Below are positions 22,214-30,487 of a stretch of DNA of 64,000 nt, piece by piece. Position 1 is the first letter of the stretch. Every line of letters begins with the position of its first letter. A program made the translations under genes and the position numbers. This DNA comes from Leucobacter sp042726155 (GTDB lineage Bacteria > Actinomycetota > Actinomycetes > Actinomycetales > Microbacteriaceae), in NCBI RefSeq assembly GCF_042726155.1, contig NZ_JBHXHV010000002.1:372001-436000 (forward strand), given 5' to 3'. The notes beneath the pieces are model-generated. The model ran no database searches. It saw nothing but the letters and a program-made list of their open reading frames with translations, and was not told the DNA's origin.

Positions 22214-22269
22214 GCGTGCAGCGCCAGCGCGCATGCAGCGCCAACCAGCGTGCAGCGCCAGCCGGCGCG

Positions 22270-23649
22270 TTACGGGGTGTCGAGCAGGTCCGTGACGAGC
22301 GCGGCGATCTCGCTGCGCTCGGAGCGGGTCAGCGTGACGTGACCAAACAGGCGGTGCCCCTTCAGCTTTTCGATGACCGCCGCAATGCCGTCGTAGCGAC
22401 CCACCCGCAGGTTGTCACGCTGGGCAACGTCGTGGGTGAGCACGACGCGCGAGTTCTGGCCGATGCGGCTGAGCATCGTGAGCAGCACCCCGCGCTCGAG
22501 CGACTGCGCCTCGTCAACGATCACGTAGGCGTCGTGCAGGGAGCGACCCCTGATGTGGGTCAGCGGCAGCACCTCGACGAGGTCGCGTGCAACCACCTCG
22601 TCGAGCACGTTCTGCGACACGACCGAACCAAGTGTGTCGAACACCGCTTGTGCCCAGGGGTTCATCTTTTCTTGGTGGTCGCCGGGCAGGTAGCCGAGGT
22701 CTTGGCCGCCGACCGCGTACAGCGGCCGGAACACCATCACCTTGCGATGCTGCCGCCGTTCAAGCACCGCTTCGAGCCCCGCAGCGAGCGCGAGCGCCGA
22801 CTTACCGGTGCCGGCGCTCCCGCCGAGGGAAACGATCCCGATCTTCGGGTCGAGCAACAAATCGATCGCGAGCCGCTGCTCCGCGCTGCGCCCCGTCACG
22901 CCGAATACTTCGCGGTCACCGCGCACGACGTGCAGCGATCGATCCCCGTCGACGCGGCCGAGGGCAGATCCGCGCGGCGAGGTCAGCACGAGGCCGGTGC
23001 CGAAGGGGAGGCCCTCAGCGCCCTCGACGTCGTCGAGTCGCTCGTCCTCCCACAGCGCGCGCATCTGTTCTTCGTCGAGGTCAACGGTCGCGACTCCCGA
23101 GTAGGTGTCGTCGCGAGCGAGCTCGGCACGATACTCCTCGGAGCCGAGCCCGAGCGAGGCCGCCTTCAGCCGCATCGGCAGATCTTTCGAGATCACGGTG
23201 ACGTCGAGCCCGTCCGAGGCGAGATTCTGCGCCACCGCAAGAATGCGGGTGTCGTTGTCACCGAGCCGCATACCGCTCGGCAGCGCATCCACGCTGCTGT
23301 GGTTGAGCTCGACGCGCACGGTTCCGCCTGAGTCGCCTACCGGCACGGGGAAGTCGAGTCGCAGATGCTTGTCGCGCAACTCGTCGAGAATGCGGAGCGC
23401 CCGACGGGCGAAGTAGCCGAGTTCGGGATCGTGTCGCTTCTTCTCGAGCTCCATCACCACGACGATGGGCAGCACGACCGAGTGCTCGGCAAATCTGAAC
23501 AGCGCCGCCGGATCGCTCAGCAAAACAGAGGTATCGAGCACGTACGTGCGCTCGGTCTGAGCGACGGGCGAAGGATCGCTCGCCGACGAGGAAGCAACCG
23601 GTTCGGGTGCGACCGGAGAGGGTGTTGCGGAGTGGTAGATCTCAGCCAC
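22270..23649 (-). CDS. PIN-PhoH ATPase (PhoH2 type)
   Basis: 459 aa. A PIN ribonuclease domain (about 35-190; TYVLDTSVLLSDP, VVVMELEKKRHDP, NDTRILAVA, TVISKDLPMR supply the acidic residues) is fused to a PhoH ATPase (about 245-459) with Walker A GGSAGTGKSALALAAG and Walker B VIVDEAQS. PhoH2 proteins unwind and cleave RNA; in mycobacteria a small antitoxin-like gene lies upstream, but none is apparent here. GTG 23649 is preceded by AGAGGAG 5 nt away. Residues 1-34 are a Ser/Pro/Ala-rich leader. Confidence 0.93.
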   Translation of the reverse strand: MAEIYHSATPSPVAPEPVASSSASDPSPVAQTERTYVLDTSVLLSDPAALFRFAEHSVVLPIVVVMELEKKRHDPELGYFARRALRILDELRDKHLRLDFPVPVGDSGGTVRVELNHSSVDALPSGMRLGDNDTRILAVAQNLASDGLDVTVISKDLPMRLKAASLGLGSEEYRAELARDDTYSGVATVDLDEEQMRALWEDERLDDVEGAEGLPFGTGLVLTSPRGSALGRVDGDRSLHVVRGDREVFGVTGRSAEQRLAIDLLLDPKIGIVSLGGSAGTGKSALALAAGLEAVLERRQHRKVMVFRPLYAVGGQDLGYLPGDHQEKMNPWAQAVFDTLGSVVSQNVLDEVVARDLVEVLPLTHIRGRSLHDAYVIVDEAQSLERGVLLTMLSRIGQNSRVVLTHDVAQRDNLRVGRYDGIAAVIEKLKGHRLFGHVTLTRSERSEIAALVTDLLDTP

Positions 23650-23958
23650 GATGGCTCCTCTGCACCGGGGCAGGGCCCCGACTCAGCGAGATGGCCAGTG
23701 GCTTCGAGGTGGTGACCAACCGGCCTCCTCGATCGGGCACCCTGCCCGATGCGTCACACGCTACGCCGCCAATGCCGGGGCCCGCTCCAAGACACGCGCC
23801 CCGGGCGTGAACGACTCGTTACATGTTCGAGAACGGGCCGCATCGCGACCCTGAATCACGCCCGTTTGTGGAACTTCACCAGGGGGCGAAATGTCGCGCG
23901 ATCGTCAGGTATTCTGATGGCTGCGATACTGCCGCCCGCAACACAAAAGGAGCACCGC
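23650..23958. promoter_or_regulatory. Structured intergenic region upstream of mtnA
   Basis: A 309-nt divergent spacer. Two hairpins are evident: ATCGGGCA/TGCCCGAT (23732-23739, 23743-23750, 3-nt loop) and CCGGGGC/GCCCCGG (23775-23781, 23798-23804). TATTCT at 23910-23915 is a plausible -10, giving an mtnA leader of roughly 35-40 nt that holds AAAAGGAG at 23945-23952. I compared it mentally with SAM-type riboswitches, given the methionine-salvage gene, and found no match to their conserved cores. Confidence 0.4.
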
Positions 23959-25002
23959 TTGCGCACGATCGATTGGGTCGACGGAGCCATCGAACTCATT
24001 GATCAGACGCTCCTCCCCCAGCGTGTTGAAGTTCGCCGAACTACCGAGCTTCCCGAGCTGATTGACGACATTCAGCGTCTCGCGGTGCGCGGCGCTCCCG
24101 CGCTCGGTGTTGCTGGCGCGTTTGGCGTTGCTCTCATCGCGGCAAGCGTGCAGACGGAACACGGCGATGACGAGCTCGACCGCGACGAAGTCCGCCGTCA
24201 GGCGGCGATCTTGCGTGAGGCCCGGCCGACCGCCGTCAACCTGTCGTGGGGTGTCGACCGTGCGCTGACGAAGCTCAACCAGGGCGCCGATGCTGTGCTC
24301 GCCGAAGCGCTGCTGATCCGCGATGAAGACATCGCGGCCTGCATCTCGATGGGCTTGCGCGGCGCCGATCTCACCCGCGAGCTCGCGGCAAAAGATCGCG
24401 TGAGCGTCATGACGATCTGTAACACCGGCAGCCTCGCCACGGTCGAACGCGGCACGGCGCTCGGCGTGATCCAGACCCTCCTCGAGCAGGGATCGCTTGT
24501 CGAGGCGCTGCCGCTCGAGACGCGGCCGCTGCTGCAGGGCGCACGCCTCACCGCGTGGGAACTCCAACGTATGCAAGCGCCGTTCCGGCTGCTCATCGAC
24601 TCCGCCGGCCCCTTCCTGCTCTCGCGCGGCATCGCCGACGCGGTGTTTATTGGCGCGGACCGAATCGCGGCGAACGGCGACACGGCCAATAAGGTCGGCT
24701 CGTTCTCGCTCGCGCTTGCCGCGCAGCACGCCGGTGTTCCGTTTGTCGTCGTCGCCCCCGAATCCACTATCGATATGCGCACGCTGAGTGGTGCCGACAT
24801 TGAAATCGAGGATCGCGGTGCGGGCGAAGTGGTCGGTTTCGGCGGGATGCGCACGGCACCCGAGGGCATTGACGCGGTCAACCCGGCCTTCGATGTCACG
24901 CCCCACGAACTCATCACGGCCATCGTCACCGAGCGCCGGGTGATCCTGCCCAGCCGCGGCGAAACGCTCGCGAGCGTGTCGCTGCAGCCGCTGCGCTCGT
25001 AA
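23959..25002 (+). CDS. mtnA: S-methyl-5-thioribose-1-phosphate isomerase
   Basis: About 347 aa. Isomerises methylthioribose-1-phosphate to methylthioribulose-1-phosphate in methionine salvage; related enzymes act on 5-deoxyribose-1-phosphate. The start is TTG 23959, with AAAAGGAG 6 nt upstream and the protein beginning (M)RTIDWVDGAIELIDQTLLP as in the family. Motifs: VRGAPALGVAGAFG, VMTICNTGSLAT (catalytic Cys), DSAGPFLL and FIGADRIAANGDTANKVGS (catalytic Asp). Downstream are a nucleoside-type importer and a cupin in the same direction, pointing to salvage of an imported (deoxy/methylthio) nucleoside. No mtnB, C, D, K or nucleosidase gene lies in the window. Confidence 0.93.
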   Translation: MRTIDWVDGAIELIDQTLLPQRVEVRRTTELPELIDDIQRLAVRGAPALGVAGAFGVALIAASVQTEHGDDELDRDEVRRQAAILREARPTAVNLSWGVDRALTKLNQGADAVLAEALLIRDEDIAACISMGLRGADLTRELAAKDRVSVMTICNTGSLATVERGTALGVIQTLLEQGSLVEALPLETRPLLQGARLTAWELQRMQAPFRLLIDSAGPFLLSRGIADAVFIGADRIAANGDTANKVGSFSLALAAQHAGVPFVVVAPESTIDMRTLSGADIEIEDRGAGEVVGFGGMRTAPEGIDAVNPAFDVTPHELITAIVTERRVILPSRGETLASVSLQPLRS

Positions 25003-25038
25003 GCTCTACCCATCCCCTCCCGTTCGAAAGGAACACCC

Positions 25039-26091
25039 ATGTTCTTCACCAAGCGTCGCGTTCGCGCGGCTCTCATTGCGGGTGCGGCCACCGCCGCCCT
25101 GCTGCTGACCTCCTGTTCAGGCGGCGGCGACACTGCAGACAAGGCGGCCAGCGACGGCCCCCAGTTCATCTACATCACCAGCGACCCGATCGGCCAGAAC
25201 GAGTTTCTGAAGTCAGGCAAGGTCGGCATCGAGTCGGTCGCCGAGAGCTTCGACGGCACCTCGAAGACGTTCGAGTCGAAGGATGACGCGACCCGCCGCT
25301 CCAACCTTGAGGCAGCTATCGCCGAGGCCCCCGAGGTCGTCGTGATGCTCGGCTTCCAGTTTGGCGACGTCGCCAAGGAGCTCGCCGAGCAGAACCCGCA
25401 GCAGAAGTTCGTGCTCATCGACACCTTCGTCGATGGCGCACCAGACAACCTGTACCAGGCCACCTTCCGCGAGCAGGAGCCCTCGTACTTGCTCGGCATC
25501 GAGGCCGGCCTGCTGACCGAGGCAAACAAGGTCGGATCGGTTATCTCGGTCGACAACGATCTGCTCAAGAAGTACTCGGACGGCTTCGCCGAGGGTGCCA
25601 AGAGCGTGAACAAGGACGTCGACACCGTTGACCCGCAGGTCATCGGCGGCGACAACCCGTTCGCCGACCCGGCGCGCGGCAAGGAGCAGGCACTCGCCTT
25701 CGCTGCGAGCGGCGTCGACGAGGTCTTCGCCGTGGGCGCAGCCTCGAACGGCGGCATCATGGAGGCCGCGGCTGAAAAGGGCTTCTCGGCCTACGGCGTG
25801 GATGCGAACCAGTGCCCGCTGGCCCCCGGATCCGTCGTCGACGGCACCGTGAAGTCGGTCAATCGCGTGGTCGAGACCGTTGTCGGCGAGATCATGGACG
25901 GCAAGACCTCGAAGGACGCGACGAGCTCCTTCGGTCTCAAGGAAGAGGGCATGACGATCGTCAGCCTCACCGATGATGCCGCCGATTCGCAGTGCACTGT
26001 CATGGACAACAAGGACGTGCTCGACAAGGTGACCCAGGCCCGCGACGACATCGTCTCCGGCAAGATCAAGGTCACCGACCCGCTCGCGTAA
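25039..26091 (+). CDS. BMP-family (nucleoside-type) substrate-binding lipoprotein
   Basis: 350-aa solute-binding lipoprotein: signal peptide with lipobox LLTSC, then a type 1 PBP fold typical of the BMP/PnrA family (pfam Bmp), which binds purine nucleosides. Segments include SNLEAAIAEAPEVVVMLGFQ, KFVLIDTFVDG, NLYQATFREQEPSYLLGIEA and DEVFAVGAASNGGIMEAAAE. GAAAGGAAC precedes the ATG. It starts 36 nt after mtnA and is followed by the ATPase and two permeases. Ligand is presumed nucleoside-like from family and neighbours. Confidence 0.93.
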   Translation: MFFTKRRVRAALIAGAATAALLLTSCSGGGDTADKAASDGPQFIYITSDPIGQNEFLKSGKVGIESVAESFDGTSKTFESKDDATRRSNLEAAIAEAPEVVVMLGFQFGDVAKELAEQNPQQKFVLIDTFVDGAPDNLYQATFREQEPSYLLGIEAGLLTEANKVGSVISVDNDLLKKYSDGFAEGAKSVNKDVDTVDPQVIGGDNPFADPARGKEQALAFAASGVDEVFAVGAASNGGIMEAAAEKGFSAYGVDANQCPLAPGSVVDGTVKSVNRVVETVVGEIMDGKTSKDATSSFGLKEEGMTIVSLTDDAADSQCTVMDNKDVLDKVTQARDDIVSGKIKVTDPLA

Positions 26092-26100
26092 CCACCTCAA

Positions 26101-26180
26101 CGCCGGTTGCGGCGAACGCAGCGGAGTCGATTCCCACGCAGTACTCTGGGTCTCGGCTCCCTGCGTTCGCCGGGCCGGCG
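26101..26180 (+). promoter_or_regulatory. Intercistronic stem-loop between binding-protein and ATPase genes
   Basis: GGCGAACGCAG (26111-26121) pairs perfectly with CTGCGTTCGCC (26161-26171), and CGCCGG (26101-26106) with CCGGCG (26175-26180) outside it. It lies 10 nt after the binding-protein stop. Stem-loops here often stabilise the upstream mRNA so that binding protein exceeds membrane subunits; partial termination is the alternative. Confidence 0.55.
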
Positions 26181-26212
26181 AGTGTCATTCACCACAAACA
26201 GAAGGAATGCGG

Positions 26213-27799
26213 ATGGTCGCCGAAGTCTCGATGCGCGGGATCACCAAGCGCTTCCCCGGCGTACTCGCCGACGATAACGTCGACTTCGAGGTCGAAGCCG
26301 GCGAGATCCACGCACTCATGGGCGAAAACGGCGCGGGCAAGTCGATTCTGATGTCGCAGCTCGCAGGCGTGTACCAACCCGACGAGGGCGAGATCTTCAT
26401 CCGCGGCGAACGACGCACGTTCGCCTCCCCGCTCGACGCCATCGATGCCGGCATCGGCATGGTGTTCCAGTCGTTCAAACTTTTCCCCTCGCTCACGATC
26501 GCCGAAAACGTCGTGTTCCGCAGTGAGCCCACGAAGCGCGGTCTCATCGACCGCCAAGCGGCGAACCGCACCGTCGCGGAGATCGCCGAGAAGTACGGCC
26601 TGTCGCTTGATCCGACGGCCCGAGTCGATTCTGTGCCCGTCGGCGTGCTGCAGCGCGTCGAGATCGTGAAAGCGCTCTACCGCGAGGCGCGGGTGCTCAT
26701 TCTTGATGAGCCGACTGCGGTGCTCACCCCGCAAGAGACCGAGCGCCTATTCGATGTGCTGCGAGCCCTCAAGGCCGACGGCCGTACCATCATTCTCATC
26801 ACCCACAAGCTTGGCGAGGTGATGGCGATTTCGGATCGCGTGACCGTGCTGCGCGATGGACGTAACGTCGCCCAGCTCGTCACCGCGCAGAGCTCTCCCG
26901 CTGAAATCACGCGCCACATGACCGGTCGCGACGTCGACCTCACGACCCCCGCCCCCGCCAACGATCCGGGCGACGTCGTACTCGACGTGCGTGGTGTGAG
27001 CGTGCCCGGTTCTGGCGAGCGCGACGCGGTCGCCGACGCGAGCATCTTTGTGCGCGCGGGTGAGATTGTCGGGGTCGCCGGTGTCGCGGGCAACGGCCAG
27101 GTCGAATTCGCCGAGGCCGTCATTGGCATGCGCAAGACCAGCGCCGGCACGGTCGCGGTCGCGGGTCGGGATCTCAGCGGAGCGTCGATCGCTCAGCGTC
27201 GTGACGGCGGTATCGCGTACATCCCCGAGGATCGTCACGCGGTCGGCAGCGCCGGCAGTGCTGACGCGATCGATAATCTCGCGCTCGGCCACCACCGCAG
27301 TGCCCCGATTCTCCGCGGCGGGCTGCTCTCGCGCTCGGCAATGCTCGATCACGCGAAGCGACTGATCAACCGGTTCGGCGTGAAGATAGCGGGTCCGACG
27401 ACGGCCGTTGGTACGCTGTCTGGCGGCAACCTGCAAAAAGTTGTCGTCGCGCGCGAGCTCGACTACGGCTCCCCGCTGCTCATCGCTGAGCAGCCAACGC
27501 GCGGTGTCGACATCGGCGCCATCGAGGCGATTCACCGCGAACTGTGCGAGTACCGCGATGGCGGCGGCGCGCTGCTGCTGATCTCCGCGGAACTCAGCGA
27601 GATCCTGTCACTGTCAGCTCGCATCGTCGTAATGTTCGAGGGACGTGTCGTTGCCGAGGTGCCGAAGTCGGAGGCAAACGAGGCGCTGCTCGGGCTGTAC
27701 ATGGCAGGGCACGAGCCCGAAGCGCGGCACCGCCCGGGCGCTTTCGACGCGCTGCGTGATGGCGCCAGTGGGAACACCGAGATGGGGGCTGCACGATGA
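26213..27799 (+). CDS. Nucleoside-type ABC importer ATPase, double NBD
   Basis: About 528 aa. ATG 26213 is preferred over 26207 because GAAGGA (26201-26206) directly abuts the latter. NBD1 has GENGAGKSILM as Walker A, with Ile where Thr is usual after GKS, signature region VPVGVLQRVEIVKAL and Walker B VLILDEPTAVL. NBD2 lacks a Walker A lysine (GVAGVAGNGQ), has signature LSGGNLQKVVVAR and LLIAEQPTRGVDIG, where the catalytic Glu is Gln; this Gln is usual for the BMP-transporter ATPases. Overlaps the next permease by ATGA. It energises the two permeases below. Confidence 0.94.
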   Translation: MVAEVSMRGITKRFPGVLADDNVDFEVEAGEIHALMGENGAGKSILMSQLAGVYQPDEGEIFIRGERRTFASPLDAIDAGIGMVFQSFKLFPSLTIAENVVFRSEPTKRGLIDRQAANRTVAEIAEKYGLSLDPTARVDSVPVGVLQRVEIVKALYREARVLILDEPTAVLTPQETERLFDVLRALKADGRTIILITHKLGEVMAISDRVTVLRDGRNVAQLVTAQSSPAEITRHMTGRDVDLTTPAPANDPGDVVLDVRGVSVPGSGERDAVADASIFVRAGEIVGVAGVAGNGQVEFAEAVIGMRKTSAGTVAVAGRDLSGASIAQRRDGGIAYIPEDRHAVGSAGSADAIDNLALGHHRSAPILRGGLLSRSAMLDHAKRLINRFGVKIAGPTTAVGTLSGGNLQKVVVARELDYGSPLLIAEQPTRGVDIGAIEAIHRELCEYRDGGGALLLISAELSEILSLSARIVVMFEGRVVAEVPKSEANEALLGLYMAGHEPEARHRPGAFDALRDGASGNTEMGAAR

Positions 27800-29100
27800 A
27801 CGCCGCACGCAAGGCCGGTCGCTGGCTCGCGGGGCCTATCCCGGTATCAGTGGTGCTCGCGCTGCTCATCGGCGCCTGCTTTATGCTCATCGCAGGCGTC
27901 GACCCCGTGAGCGGCTACGTCGCGATGCTCAACGGCTCGTTTGGCAGCGGCGCGGGGCTCGCGAACACGCTGCAGCGCGCCGTGCCGATCATCGGCATCG
28001 GCATCGCGATTGCCATCGCCTTCCGCGCCGGAGTGCTGAACCTGGGCACTGAGGGGCAGGCGGGCCTCGGTGCGCTGACGGGCGGCATCGTCGCTGTGTA
28101 CGTTCCCGGCCCCGCGATCCTCGTCGTGCCGCTCGCGCTCATTGTCGCCGTTGCCACCGGAGCTGCCTGGGGCCTGATCTCGGCGCTGCTGCAGAATCTT
28201 CTCGGGGTGCCGATCCTCCTCTCGACGCTGCTGCTCAACTACCCAGCGCGCTACTTTTCGTCGTGGCTGATTCGTTTCCAGCTGAAGGATCCGAGTACCG
28301 ATCTCGTGGCCACGAAGCAGCTGCGCCCCGATGTGCAGCTCGGCATGCTCGTGCCGAAAGACTCTGCCTTCGCCGATACCCTGCGGTCGACGTTCGGCCC
28401 GACGAGTCCCATTACTGCGGTGCTCACCGGGGTCAACTGGTCGCTCGTCGTGCTCATCATCGTTGTCGCTGGAGCGATCTTCGTGAATCGCCGTACCCGC
28501 TACGGCTTCGAGTCCGGGCTGAGTGGGCAGAACGCGGAATTCGTGCGCTACGGCGGCGTCAAGCCCGGCCCGCTGGTCACACGAACGATGGCTCTCTCGG
28601 GCGGCCTCGCCGGATTGTTCGGCGTCATGCTCATCATCGGCGCTCCGAGCACCCGGCTCATCGAGGGCTACTTCGTGCAGACGAACTACGCGTTCACCGC
28701 GCTGCTCGTGACGCTGCTCGCGCTCTATCGCCCGATTGGCACCGCAATCGCGGGCCTGTTCTTCGCCGCGATCATGGTCGGCAGCGATGCGATGGGCCGC
28801 GAGCTGGGGCTCTCGCCGCAGATTGCCGCCGTGATTCAGGCGCTCGTGATTGTGCTGCTCGCGTTCCGCGTCGCGCTGCCGCGGTTCCGCAAGCGCGGCA
28901 GCGGGCGGGGCGGGGCGCTGGGTGATGGACCGCCGCTAGACGGCCCGCCGCTCGCTGAGGCAGCGCTCGTGGCGCCGCACGCGCCGGTTCCCGTTGGGGC
29001 GACAGCGGCGGCCGAGCCGTCAGCGTCTGCTGCCCCGGCAGCATCTACTGACCCTCGCTCATCCGCGCCCGACACCGAGACGAAGGAGTCGGATCGATGA
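27796..29100 (+). CDS. Nucleoside-type ABC permease, subunit 1
   Basis: 434 aa. A BPD_transp_2-type permease with about ten hydrophobic segments; the core ANTLQRAVPIIGIGIAIAIA and FRAGVLNLGTEGQAGLGAL is the family signature. A central loop (about 150-205) and a C-terminal tail of ~75 residues rich in Pro, Ala, Ser and Gly, ending with DTETKESDR, extend it beyond the usual ~360 aa; the tail looks disordered and cytoplasmic. Start and stop both overlap neighbours (ATGA). Confidence 0.93.
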   Translation: MNAARKAGRWLAGPIPVSVVLALLIGACFMLIAGVDPVSGYVAMLNGSFGSGAGLANTLQRAVPIIGIGIAIAIAFRAGVLNLGTEGQAGLGALTGGIVAVYVPGPAILVVPLALIVAVATGAAWGLISALLQNLLGVPILLSTLLLNYPARYFSSWLIRFQLKDPSTDLVATKQLRPDVQLGMLVPKDSAFADTLRSTFGPTSPITAVLTGVNWSLVVLIIVVAGAIFVNRRTRYGFESGLSGQNAEFVRYGGVKPGPLVTRTMALSGGLAGLFGVMLIIGAPSTRLIEGYFVQTNYAFTALLVTLLALYRPIGTAIAGLFFAAIMVGSDAMGRELGLSPQIAAVIQALVIVLLAFRVALPRFRKRGSGRGGALGDGPPLDGPPLAEAALVAPHAPVPVGATAAAEPSASAAPAASTDPRSSAPDTETKESDR

Positions 29101-30011
29101 ATATGCTCGATCTCTTCGACCAGGACCTCATCGGCTCCGTGCTGCGGTCGCTGATCCCGATCCTGCTCGCCGCTCTGGGTGGCATGCTCGCCGAGCGCGC
29201 CGGCATTTTCAATATCGGCCTTGAGGGCATGATCCTCGTGGGCGCCTTTGCCGGAGTTACCGCATCGTTTTTCACCCACAGCTGGTTGCTCGGCGTCATC
29301 GTCGCGATGGTCGCGGGCGCGCTGTTCTCGCTGATTTTGGGCTACGGGGCGGTGTATCGCAAGGGCGACCCGATCGTGCTCGCGGTCGCGATGAACATCC
29401 TGGCGGTCGGTATGACGAGCTTCCTGCTCGTCGCAATCTTCAATGTGCAGGGCGTGTTCCAAGACCCGGGCATCGTCGGCATTCCCGTGTGGCGCATCCC
29501 GGTGCTCGCGGATATTCCGTGGATCGGTGAGCTGTTCTCGCTCACACCGCTCGGCTACCTCGCGCTGCTGCTCGTGCCCGCGACGTGGATCGTGCTGTTC
29601 CGCACCCCGCTGGGCTTGCGCCTGCGCGGTGTCGGCGAACGGCCGCTCGCTGCCGCGACAATGGGCGTCGACCCGCAGCGCTACCAGCTCGGCGCGGTCA
29701 TCGTGTCGGGCGCGCTCGCCGGTCTCGGCGGCGCCCAACTGGCACTCGGCAACGTCGTACAGTTCACCGAGAATATGTCGGCGGGACGCGGCTGGATCGC
29801 GGTGGTCGCCGTCATGCTGGCCCGCGCCCACCCTGTCGGAGTGCTCGGGGCGGCGCTGCTGTTCGGCTTCGCTGACGCCATCGGTTTCCGGCTGCAGTCG
29901 TTCGGTCTGCCTCAGCAGCTGACCGACGCCGGTCCGTACGTCGTGACGCTGATCGTGCTCGTGCTGCTCAGCAAGCGGTTCCGCAAGACTCGTGAAGCCG
30001 CACTCGCGTGA
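29097..30011 (+). CDS. Nucleoside-type ABC permease, subunit 2
   Basis: 304 aa, second permease of the heterodimeric channel. The N-terminus SVLRSLIPILLAALGGMLAE followed by RAGIFNIGLEGMILVGAFAG is diagnostic for the partner of subunit 1. About eight membrane segments. A cytoplasmic LGLRLRGVGERPLAAATMG coupling region is visible. ATGA overlap with subunit 1 and GTGA overlap with the cupin gene make the whole set one translational unit. Confidence 0.94.
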   Translation: MNMLDLFDQDLIGSVLRSLIPILLAALGGMLAERAGIFNIGLEGMILVGAFAGVTASFFTHSWLLGVIVAMVAGALFSLILGYGAVYRKGDPIVLAVAMNILAVGMTSFLLVAIFNVQGVFQDPGIVGIPVWRIPVLADIPWIGELFSLTPLGYLALLLVPATWIVLFRTPLGLRLRGVGERPLAAATMGVDPQRYQLGAVIVSGALAGLGGAQLALGNVVQFTENMSAGRGWIAVVAVMLARAHPVGVLGAALLFGFADAIGFRLQSFGLPQQLTDAGPYVVTLIVLVLLSKRFRKTREAALA

Positions 30012-30487
30012 GCGAACTTACGACGCCGTTTCCTGCTGAAGCCGCGCGCTGGATCGAGCGCCTCAGCCTCGAACCGCTCGAGCACGAGGGCGGAATGTTC
30101 CGCCGGATGCACCTCGACGAACACTCGAGTGCCATTTACTACCTGCTTGCCAGCCCTGATTTCTCAGCGTTGCACGCGCTCGCCTCGGTCGAGGTGTATC
30201 ACTGGTACGCGGGTGACCCGCTTCGGCTGCTGCTGTTGCACCCCGATGGCCGCTCCGAGGAGCTCATCGTCGGCCCCAACGCGGACGCCGGTCAGCTGCC
30301 GCAGGCGGTCGTGCCCGGGGGCGTAATGCAGGGGTCGTCGCCGCTCGGCAGCTGGAGTCTCGTCGGCACGACAATGTCACCACCGTTTGAGTGGAACGGA
30401 TTCGAACTCGGCGAGCGCGGAGACCTGCAGGCCCGCTACCCCGAGGTCGCCGACCGCATAGCGGAACTCACGCGCCCCGTCGCCTGA
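30008..30487 (+). CDS. Cupin, DUF985-type
   Basis: 159 aa from GTG 30008, overlapping the permease stop. DUF985 cupins are small beta-barrels, some binding sugars or nucleotide sugars. Motifs: EPLEHEGGMFRRMHLDEHSS, then AIYYLLASPDFSALHALASV, EVYHWYAGDPLRLLLLHPDG, VVPGGVMQGSSPLGSWSLVG and TTMSPPFEWNGFELG. As the last gene of the mtnA-importer operon it could act on the imported compound or its sugar phosphate; no activity can be deduced. Its last 20 nt overlap the convergent CPBP gene. Confidence 0.88.
   Translation: MSELTTPFPAEAARWIERLSLEPLEHEGGMFRRMHLDEHSSAIYYLLASPDFSALHALASVEVYHWYAGDPLRLLLLHPDGRSEELIVGPNADAGQLPQAVVPGGVMQGSSPLGSWSLVGTTMSPPFEWNGFELGERGDLQARYPEVADRIAELTRPVA

Noticed and set aside
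23650..23958. SAM-type riboswitch before mtnA
   Set aside because: The conserved cores of SAM-I, SAM-IV and SAH classes are not present on either strand.
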